A stretch of 64,000 bases of DNA from Cryptomeria japonica (lineage: Eukaryota; Streptophyta; Pinopsida; Cupressales; Cupressaceae): positions 908,059,009-908,123,008 of the forward strand of contig NC_081414.1 in the NCBI RefSeq assembly GCF_030272615.1. The letters run 5' to 3'. Of the stretch, positions 55,891 through 64,000 are shown piece after piece. Every line of letters begins with the position of its first letter. Position 1 is the stretch's first letter. Under the pieces are notes generated by a model that saw only the letters and a list, made by a program, of their open reading frames with translations, was not told the DNA's origin and made no database searches. The translations under genes and the position numbers were made by a program.

Positions 55891-57951
55891 ATAGGATTTT
55901 GAACTTGATGTGAAGGAGCAAATTGTTTCATGTTGTTGATGTGAGTTTGATTTTGATATCTTTGTTTTGATGTGGAAACTAATATTGGATTTGTTTTGCT
56001 TGTTGACAGGAGCGATTGGGTGTGGTTCAGTCACAAGAGAGATTTTCGAGACTGTGGACATTGATACCATGGTTATCGCAGGCCGATCTTGATATTATCG
56101 AGAGATGTGGGTTGACTTCCCTCTTAGATATGCCTCAGTTCACGGTGAACCGGGGGCTATTGACAGCACTTGAGGAGAGGTGGCACAGTGATACAAACAC
56201 CTTCCATTTTGCCACTGGAGAGATGACAGTCACACCAGAGGATTGTTATAGGATCCTGCACATCCTTGTAGTAGGGGCACTACTACCATATGAGCAGTTG
56301 GAGGAGGGTGGGATAGAGGCACTGCGCCGCATTTTCCAGGATGATACAGTCTATGGCTATGAGATCCCATGGTAGGAGTTTCTAGACCTAGATTATGCAC
56401 CACTGCCATCCATACTAGCAGGGTTCATTGGTGGATTCCTTTGTCCCGATCGCAAGTCAAAGGGATTTTTGGTGGGATGGGGGCTGGTTTTGGAGGAGAT
56501 GGTCACACAGGGCCGGAGGTTTTCATGGGGGTCAGCTATGCTGGCCCATCTATACAAGGGTTTGCATGAGGTAGTATACCTCGGTTACAGCAGTCTGTCA
56601 GCTGGCATGACATTATTATAGGTATGGTGCTGGGAGCACATTCCAGCGGCGAGGCCACTGGCAGACAGAGACAGGCCTGTAGGTGCGACATATGCCTATG
56701 GATACAGGGGTCTAGTTGTCCAACGTAAGCTGGGCAAACTAGAGCACTAGAGGAGAGTGCTTAATGATATTGATATGGTTACATGGCGACTGTATACAGG
56801 ATGTGAGGTATGGGCTAAGGATGGGCTAGAGATGCCTTTTGTATTTATGACTAGATACCTGATCGGGAGGAACCCGTTTATTATAGAGAGGTTTGTGGTG
56901 ACCCGAGTTTTGAGGCAGTTTGGGCGCCAACAGGGTATTCCACAGGGAGCTGCCTATATGCATGGCGGTGGCAGTATGTGGCTGATTGGGGGCCGACCAT
57001 TGATAGTGGAGTGGCGGTGGAGGAGTTTGTGGGGTTAGCAGGGCAGATATGGGATTATGCCCCAGAGATTTAGGATGCATGCATGACTGATGAGTTTGCC
57101 AGATTATTTGCTGCGCGGGCGGTGGCTAGGATATCTGATCCTAAGGACATGAGGTCAGCCTTTGATGAGGAGGAGGAGGGAGACGGGGGAGACGACTAAG
57201 ATGATGGGGATGATGGAGGAGGAGGATGAGGGAGAGGAGCCAGAGGGAGGCGGGGAGATAGAGGGAGGAGAGGGATAGAGGTGTGGATAGAGCAGTGAGA
57301 CAGGCGGTGATAGACAGGGGGAGAGGTGGATTAGCTATTGGAGCCGGTGGAGAGGGGAGAGTGGGGGAGGTGTTAGCTGCAGTGGGTGGTACAGAGGAGG
57401 CTAGGCGACCAGCGCAGAGGAGGAGGACGAATGTGCTCCCACCTCTAGCACCGAGGATAGGCCGAGTGGGAGGGATTCCGCTAACACAGGTACCACTACA
57501 GGTTCGGGTCCCAGGTCATATGGAGGATGCTCAGATGCAAACCCTACAGATTACTGTACAGCAGTTGCAAGCACAGGTATTGACATATCAGTGGCAAATT
57601 GCATAGTTGATCACTGAGCGAGATACCGAGATAAAGTGGAGGGGACAAGTGGAGGAGGTGGTGTCGAGTATGCAGAGAGCAGTAGCGGGTGGTCAGATGA
57701 GAGACACCTTGGGAGAGCTGACATTGAGAGCCCAGGAGGCAGAGTACTATCGGTGGCACTATGAGGTTGTAGTACCCAGGGATCGCCGAGTACAGAGTTT
57801 TGCACAGTCGAGATCTAGTCGATCTCGAGATACTGGGTCACGATCTGAGAGCCAAGGTGTCACGGGGCCACCGAGATAGGACCCTTCTGGGGATCTAGGG
57901 GTGGGTGCATCTGGAGCGAGACCATCTCCGTCAGGGGATAGTCATACTTGA

Positions 57952-59351
57952 GAGACATGGTCTCTGTTGTATTTTTTATCATTTTATTCTTTGTACTGGA
58001 CACAGTTTTGACACATTTTGTACATTTGGATCATTTTTGAGATATATATATACGACACCATTTGCTTTGATCATGTGATGTGTTTATATGGATGCATTTA
58101 TTTGGGTTTTTTAGTTTATGTGATGCAATGCCTTTAAATAGATGATATAATGTATGATGCAGGATGTATGCTTTTATATGTTGTAAAATGTATCTTGAAA
58201 ATGAGATGTATGATTTGATATGCGGTGTGATGTATCTTAAAAATGACATATATGATTTGATTTGCAACTAAATGTAAAATGATATGCAATGATGTTAAAA
58301 TGATATGCAACTAATTGTTAAAATGATATGCAACTTAGTGTAAAATGATATGCCACTAATTGTTTTTGGAGCATCCTCATTTTGCATTTGCCCTCCAATA
58401 TAGCCATTTGTTTGCTTTCTTTGTAGATATCATCACTGAGCATTGATCTATTTAGGATATGTTGAAAATTTATACAAGCATAATGGTATAATTGAACCAT
58501 AATGACCTGAGAAAAATTTACATGATATTTGATTTTGCAACATAGCACAAACATCAAGGTATAATTGAACCAGGACGACCTGAGTGCGTATTGTGTAAAT
58601 AGACAAGATTAGATCATTTGTATGCGTGAAGTGGAATCAGACCTTTAGTGATATTTGATGTATCACGTCTCGAGGCATGTATTCACATAGTACAAGTGAT
58701 CGCCTCACAGATAGAAGACTAAGAAAATATTGGAAGTTCCCCATGATCTCTAGCTGTGAAGCATTTTAGTGAGAAAAGGAAAAGATTCAAATAATTTTAA
58801 AAAGTTCAAAATGCAAAATAGTCAAAAAAAATTTTATGCGATAATGCAACATTTAGTACTTCAGAAAATCATCCATCCTTGGTATTTCTGTGAAATTTTT
58901 TGTTTTGTTTTTGCGATGAAGCATGGTGTTGGTTGTTGGATGTCATGCTTCTAAGTTTTTGCAATAGTTTTGATGTCGTGAATATTTGCAAGTTTTTGAA
59001 CAAGTTAATGCCCCTAGCTGAGTGTGCCTCTTGATGTGAATATGTACAGTGATTTCCAAGCCATGGTGGATTAGTGGTAAGAGGATATATATAGACAAAT
59101 CAGGATAGTGACTACGCTAAGTATGTCCTGAATGGATATTTGCTAAGTGTTGGGCGATGGCCGATAGTGTTTGTATGGATAAAATGGTATTGATATAGAT
59201 GGAGGAGCCATTCTTTCACAAGAGCGCCTGTTTACCAGGTTTTCACAATTTGTTTTTTTTTGTACTTTATGTTTTTGTTTTTTTTGGATTTTTTGATGAT
59301 TTCTTTTTTTTTTTTTTTGCTTATTTTGGCTTTTTCCGTGCACTAGGCCAC
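57952..59351 (-). other. X4 noncoding region between PMD gene and pol
   Basis: No supported gene. 58120-58365 has short repeats. 59222-59246 carries one copy of the hairpin motif found in X1 and X3, then T runs (59252-59320) just before the integrase end. Confidence 0.65.
58175..58365. repeat. AT-rich tandem repeats, TGTATCTTRAAAATGA and AAAATGATATGCAACTAA types
   Basis: Two units of about 48 bp (58189-58265) are followed by four units of about 25-29 bp with AAATGATATGCAA (58265-58360). Confidence 0.8.
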
Positions 59352-60440
59352 TTAAGTGTAGTACCTCTTTAGATGGATGATGTTAGTTGGTTCGTCGAGC
59401 ACTTCTCCTTCAAAATTTGTTAGCTGATAGGCACCTGATCCATAGACTGATATGATAACATAGGGACCCAACCAGTTAGGTTCAAATTTCCCTTTCTTTT
59501 CAAGATCTTTCTGATTTCTTGGATTTTCTTTGAGGACTAGGTCACCAACCTTGAAGTTGCGGGGAATGACCTTGTGATTGTAGCTCCTGCACATGCGTTG
59601 TTGATATGCTTTGAGATGAGTATAAGCATGCTGACATCTTTCATCTAATAGTTCAAGCTTTTGCAGTCGGTTAACTCGATACTCTTCATCTGGGATTAAG
59701 CCTTTCAAAGAGACTCTGAGAGATGAGATTTCTACCTCCAGGGGCAAAAGGGCTTCTGATCCATATACCAATGAGTATGGTGTTGCTCTTGTAGGTGTGC
59801 GGATGCTGGTTCTGTATGCCCAAAGTGCTGGATTGAGTTGTACATGTCAATCTTTGCCTGCATCATTCACTATTTTCTTGAGGATTTTCAGTATTGTCTT
59901 GTTAGATGCTTCCGCTTGACCATTTCCCTGCGGGTAGTATGGTGTAGAGAACCTATGTTGGATTTTGAATTTTTCACATAGTTCATGGACATCTTGATTT
60001 TTGAAAGGCCATCCATTATCTGTGATGATTGAACTTGGAATACCATATCTACAGATCAGATAATTGAGGATAAAAGAGGCAATTTGTTTCCCGGTCACTG
60101 TGGTCATGGGAACTGCTTCTATCCATTTGGTAAAGTATTCTATTGCTGTTATAATGAACTTGTGTTCATTTGAAGATGAAAGATGAATTTTGCCAACCAA
60201 GTCTAGTCCCCACTGACAAAAGGGCCAGGATGTTGTAAATGGCTGTAGTTCCTATGCTGGTGCATGTATGAGATTACCATGGATTTGGCATTTAGGACAT
60301 TTCTTGGCAAAGTGATATGAGTCTTTTTCCATTGTAGGCTAGTAGTATCCCATTCGTAGAAGCTTTTTAGCAAGAGTAGTACCACTTGAATGTGTGCCAC
60401 AAATACCTTCATGAAGCTCGTGTAAAGCAGAATCGGAATC
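59352..60440 (-). pseudogene. X4 integrase
   Basis: The zinc region reads HELHEGICGTHSSG and AKKCPKCQIH. The core has WGLDLVGKI, IITDNGWPF and NGQAEASNK, so all three catalytic residues stay. The C-terminal part reads NFKVGDLVLKENP, FEPNWLGPYVI and ends LKRYYT at 59352. In-frame stops fall after GYY (Trp in relatives), after APA (Gln) and after GKD (Trp). Frame is otherwise unbroken. Confidence 0.85.
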
Positions 60441-60739
60441 ATTACGATCAAGGCAATGAAGAAGAGTACCATCTAGACCTCGACGATACAAAGTGTTAGC
60501 GGTAAGGGTATAACGGGCCGCTTGTTGGATAAACTTACATTTTTGGTTACGGGATTGGTCAATGGGTAAGATATTGTGCTTGAGGTAGTCGTATATTGGT
60601 CCATATAGCAGAGAATCTGAACCAGTCAAGGCATAGATAACCTGGGATTCGGAGTGGTCATAGGCAGGGGAGAACAGTTGCTCTACTAGGAACTCGTAAC
60701 GACTCTGTTGCTCTGAAATTTGTAGTAGTGAAGTGAAAG

Positions 60740-61110
60740 TAGCGATTGCATCGGCTACTTTGTTGTTCAATCTTGGTATTTGCTTGAAGGTGATGTGCAC
60801 AAAATACTATTTGAAGTCATCCACCATTCGCTTGTATGGTAGTAGCTTGTCATCCTTTGTTTGATAGTTGTTGTTGATTTGATGGACGACTAGTTGTGAG
60901 TCTCCATAGACTTTTAACTCTATGATTTTCCACTCTACGGCCATTTTGATGCCTGCAACCAGTGCCTCATATTCAGCCACATTATTTGTGCATGGAAACA
61001 CAAGCCTATATGATTTTGGGATAGTGTGTCCTTGAGGAGTGATGAACAGAATGCCAGCACTAGAACCATGTTGTGTATAGGATCCATCAAAGTATAGGAT
61101 CCATTGTTTA
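60740..61110 (-). pseudogene. X4 archaeal-type RNase H
   Basis: WILYFDGSYTQHGSSAGILF, NNVAEYEALVAG, LKVYGDSQLVVHQ and LNNKVADAIATF supply the four acidic positions, all intact, broken only by one TAG after VDDFK (60804-60806). This is the best-preserved second RNase H in the window and lies after RT and the native domain. Confidence 0.85.
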
Positions 61111-61179
61111 GTAGAAAGAGCAAGAACATCCTTGTCCAGAAATTCAATCTCCATGGTGTGTTTGCCTGGTAGCGGTGCT

Positions 61180-61640
61180 TCAGCTAACTGATCTGCAATC
61201 ACTTGTCCCTTGATGGCTCATCTTTCTATGTATTGGATGTCAAATTCACTGAGAATCATGACCCATTTAGCCAATCAGCCTATAAGAGCTGCCTTGCTGA
61301 GTAGATATTTGAGAGGATCAATTTTTGCGACTAGCTTGATGGTGTGTGCTAGCATATAATGTCAGAACTTCTGAGATACGAAGACCACTGTTAGGCAAGC
61401 CTTTTCAATGAATGTATAGTTGAGTTCATAGCCATTCAGTGTCCTAATAATGTAATATATGGCGCGTTCCTTCCCTTGTTGATCTTCTTGTGCCAATAGT
61501 GCCCCCAGTGATATATCTGTTGTTGAGATATATAAGATAAGAGGCTTTCCTACGACTGGTGGTACTAGAACTGGTGGATTCATCAGGTACTGTTTGATTT
61601 GGTAAAAAGATTCTGCACACTTGGCCTCCCATTTGAAGGG
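61180..61640 (-). pseudogene. X4 native RNase H, first catalytic Asp replaced
   Basis: LILYISTTDISLGALLAQ has Ser where active enzymes have Asp, as in X3. Then IYYIIRTLNGYELNYTFIEK and DPLKYLLSKAALIG with TGA stops after QKF and ALIG, both where relatives have Arg, plus one after YIER. GQVIADQLAEAP leads into the second RNase H. Confidence 0.8.
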
Positions 61641-62768
61641 TACATTTTTGTGTAGTAAATGGTTAAATGGTAGACTTTTATCTGCTAGCTGAGCAATGAA
61701 TCGCCTGATTGATTGAAGTCATCCTTGTAGAGATCTAAGTTGACTGATATTCTTTGGTGGTGGCATGTCCATAATGGCTTGTACCTCTGCTGGATCTACT
61801 TCAATACCTTTAACTGAGACAATGTAGCCTAGTAACTTGCCTGATGTAACCCCAAAGACACACTTCTTAGGGTTGAGCCTGACTTAGAATTTCTCCAATC
61901 GATCAAAGATCTTTGTTAGGATGCTGAGATGTTTGGCTCTGGTGAAGAACTTAGCGAGTAAATCATCCACATAGTCTTCCATAAATGTATGCATCATGTC
62001 ATGGAATATTGTGGTCATTGCTCTCTAATAGGTAGCTCCTGCATTCTTTAAGCCAAAAGGCATAACATTCCAATAGTACGTTCCCCAAGGACAGGTGAAC
62101 GCGGTTTTATCTTGATCTTCTAGGGCTATTTTTATTTGATTATAGCCTGAAAAACCGTCCATTAGTGAGAGCATTGCATGGCCTGCTGTGAGATCAACAA
62201 TTATGTCTATACTAGGCAGAGGAAAGTCATCCTTTGGACAAGCTTTGTTGACGTCTCTAAAGTCAGTGCAGATTCTGATACTACCATCTAGTTTTGATAT
62301 GGGAATGATGTTGGAAATCCATTCTGCATAGTCAATGGGTCGGATGAATCCGACGTCTAATAATTTCTTTAGTTCAGTTTTGACCATGAGTGCCACCTGT
62401 GGATTCATCTTTCGTAGCTTTTTCTTGACTGGTTTAACTCCTGAAGAGATGGACAAGTGATGCATGATTAAGTGCGGATCCACTCCAGGCATATCAGCAT
62501 AGGACCAAGCAAAGTTAATTTGCTGTTCTTTAAAGAAGATGATGAATGCTGATCTTTCTGCCTCTGTTAGAGATTCTGCAAGGTGTAGGTTCCTAACTAC
62601 TTCTGTGATGCCAATGTTGATTGATTGAGTGGTCTCAATCAATATGGGTGATCGTTCATGAAAGTGCTCAAGAAGAGTGTCAAGTCTCCCATCGTTAGGT
62701 GCCTTAAAAAGGTTTTCACCCTCAAATGCATCCTTTATTTTTACTTTTTTATGATCTAGAGCTGCCAT
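61641..62768 (-). pseudogene. X4 reverse transcriptase
   Basis: 62768-62025 is open: INFAWSYADMPG, AEWISNIIPISKLDGS, CTDFRDVNKACPKDDFPLP, SLMDGFSGYNQIKIA, TYYWNVMPFGLKNAGATY, then TAG where Gln is usual. It continues with EDYVDDLLAKF (catalytic, about 61975-61945), LNPKKCVFGV and SQLRSLQG, then TGA where Arg is usual, then LQSIRRFIAQLADK. Confidence 0.9.
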
Positions 62769-63425
62769 TGACTAGTTTTCAGCATCAGATCCTTTATTTG
62801 GTTCATTTTTGCGACTGAGAGACTTGGCACTCCCTAATTGACAGACATCATTATTTTGTTCACTGATAGAGCTTGTTTCTGGATTTACGGTACATAGGTA
62901 ATGGATAATAGATTCGTCATCTGGGAAAATTGGTATATCATGTGTTTCAGGTTCATCCCAATCGATGAGGTCAGGAAAGACAAGCGGTAAGGAATCGTTG
63001 GGTTGATTAAGCTTGGCTACTGTAAGTGTTAGGATAGAGTTTTCATCGTGATGGGTCTTGGTTTTAAAGAAGGCCAGGATTTCATCGAGGTCTTCGATGG
63101 TATTATCTTCTGCATAGACTTGTGCATAGTGTTTCTGTTCGCTTTCCTTAGCATCATAGATATTTTGTGGTCCAAATTCAAGAGGTCTATCTTCTGCATT
63201 ATGTTCTTCTTGAGAAAGGGATATAGAATCAGTATCATCCAGGACATTTGTAGTAGCATTGGAGTAGGTACCCCATTCATATTCATTGGAATCTATCTCA
63301 TAGGCATCATCCCAGATTCTATTAGTGCTGTAAATTGGTATGTTGTATGGTGAAAACAAATCTTTGACGATGGATACCATTTTGATGGTTTTTGTTGATT
63401 CTGTATCAGATCCGTCTTCTACTTT
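62769..63425 (-). pseudogene. X4 acidic linker between G-patch-like domain and RT
   Basis: Open from 63380 to 62772, acidic, with EIDSNEYEWGTYS near its start, shared with X3, and a run rich in Asp/Glu (VYAEDNTIEDLDEILAFF). No known domain. The conserved EIDSNE(Y/W)EW motif in two diverged elements suggests past protein-level constraint. Confidence 0.6.
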
Positions 63426-63965
63426 CTAGATTTGTTCATAGACTATGCTTCCTCGGGGAGGAATAATGGTATCTGGAGATGACATGATTTGTTCTTGAGA
63501 CATTGGTGTTTGAATATGAGCTACTACTATAGATAGGGCCTTCTTATGACTTAGAAGCTTTCCCTGATGCAACTTCTGATCTTGACGTTCTCGTGCCTTG
63601 CGGATTGTTTCTGCTGATTCAAAGAGTGCTTCCTGCCAGGATTCTTCTTTGTACTTCTTTACCTTCCATTGAGGTTTTGTAGTTGTGTGTGGCGACCGTT
63701 TCAATAGGAATGTGAGTTTAAAACCCAATCCTGCTTTGTTTCTACTAGGTTGTAAAGGAAGATCTATAGGTTCAATGACTCCTTTGTGTTTCCCAATAGG
63801 TCCTTTACCGCCATATCCCATTTGCTTCATGATTAAGTAGCCTTTTCCATATAGGTGTGTTGGTAGAACAATGTCTAGAGCGGCTGCTCTATGATCTTCT
63901 TCCTCATCTTTGTATAACCAGCTAAGAATGTCCTTGTCTTCTGATTCATGTGCTAGAGTACCCAA
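63426..63965 (-). pseudogene. X4 G-patch-like domain and basic linker
   Basis: KDILSWLYKDEEEDHRAA, then YGKGYLIMKQMGYGGKGPIG, IEPIDLPLQP and KAGLGFK, parallel to the X3 G-patch-like segment. A Lys/Arg-rich helical stretch (ESAETIRKARERQDQKLHQG) follows. Protease lies beyond the right edge. Frame agrees with RT. Confidence 0.65.
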
Positions 63966-64000
63966 TTGGATGAAGGCACCATCAAATTTAGTGATGGGCT

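Larger units (their letters stand above)
54971..56009 (+). other. Predicted intron of the X4 PMD gene
   Basis: Donor A|GTAAGTC, acceptor TTGTTGACAG|G with a T-rich run before it. Joining keeps codon phase 0 and brings a conserved-looking N-terminus in frame. Length 1039 bp. It contains two repeat arrays. Confidence 0.65.
54896..57951 (+). pseudogene. Plant mobile domain (PMD) gene with one intron, antisense within X4
   Basis: Exon 1 is 54896-54970 (25 codons, MPIPYHRHHFEHVRRYW...). A GTAAGT...ACAG intron ends at 56009, and exon 2 goes on in the same phase (GLL then ERLG). PMD features: LSQADLDIIERCGL, NRGLLTALEERWH, TFHFATGEMTVTPEDCYRIL, VWCWEHIPAARPLADRD, YRGLVVQRKLGKLEH, RNPFIIERFVVTRVLRQFG. 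TAG stops occur at 56373, 56619 and 56748, and a frame change near 56960-57000 leads to TIDSGVAVEEFVGLAG. The C-terminal part has a Glu/Asp/Gly-rich region, a coiled-coil-like region (QMQTLQITVQQLQAQVL) and a Ser/Arg-rich tail ending at TGA 57949-57951. It lies opposite pol. Role unknown; the PMD family is found in plant silencing factors and transposons. Confidence 0.8.

Overview
The window looks like plant intergenic DNA made almost entirely of nested, decayed LTR retrotransposons. I found no convincing host gene, rRNA, tRNA, CRISPR array or bacterial feature. Evidence for a plant: Ty1/copia and Ty3/gypsy polyproteins of plant type, Tat-lineage gypsy elements with two RNase H domains, plant mobile domain (PMD) open reading frames, and CHG-context-like decay (CAG to TAG stops). 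The density and length of the nests suggest a large-genome seed plant, possibly a gymnosperm. That last step is a guess.

Layout, left to right. (1) 1-1695: 5' end of a minus-strand copia element (C1), with gag, primer-binding site and a complete LTR, inserted into (2) T1, 1696-5207, a plus-strand Tat-like gypsy remnant. (3) G, 5208-10692: plus-strand single-RNase-H gypsy with a 5' LTR and gag-pol in one frame after one early slip; it is cut in the integrase by (4) C2, 10693-~14644, a minus-strand copia with 3' LTR and the end of pol. (5) T2, ~14645-28155: minus-strand relative of T1 with gag, protease, archaeal-type RNase H, RT, native RNase H and integrase, then a repeat-rich spacer and a large unrecognised ORF (15573-19210) in sense orientation. 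(6) 28156-52349: tandem array of one minus-strand family X, LTR-X1-LTR-X2-LTR-X3-LTR remnant. X1 keeps only a gag-like ORF, X2 is a deletion product, and X3 keeps protease to integrase plus an antisense PMD gene and a nested solo LTR. (7) 52350-53023: piece of a copia-type LTR. (8) X4, 53024-64000: second minus-strand Tat element with 3' LTR, antisense PMD gene and pol, running off the right edge.

Most biologically interesting points. X3 and X4 both carry a PMD gene on the opposite strand between pol and the 3' LTR. In X4 it has its own TATA box, a short first exon and a GT-AG intron that restores one frame exactly. T1 and T2 place the archaeal-type RNase H before RT, whereas X3 and X4 place it after. 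In all four, the native RNase H has lost its first catalytic Asp. X3 and X4 carry a G-patch-like domain between protease and RT. Nearly all coding regions are dead through in-frame stops, many of them transitions expected from deamination of methylated cytosine.
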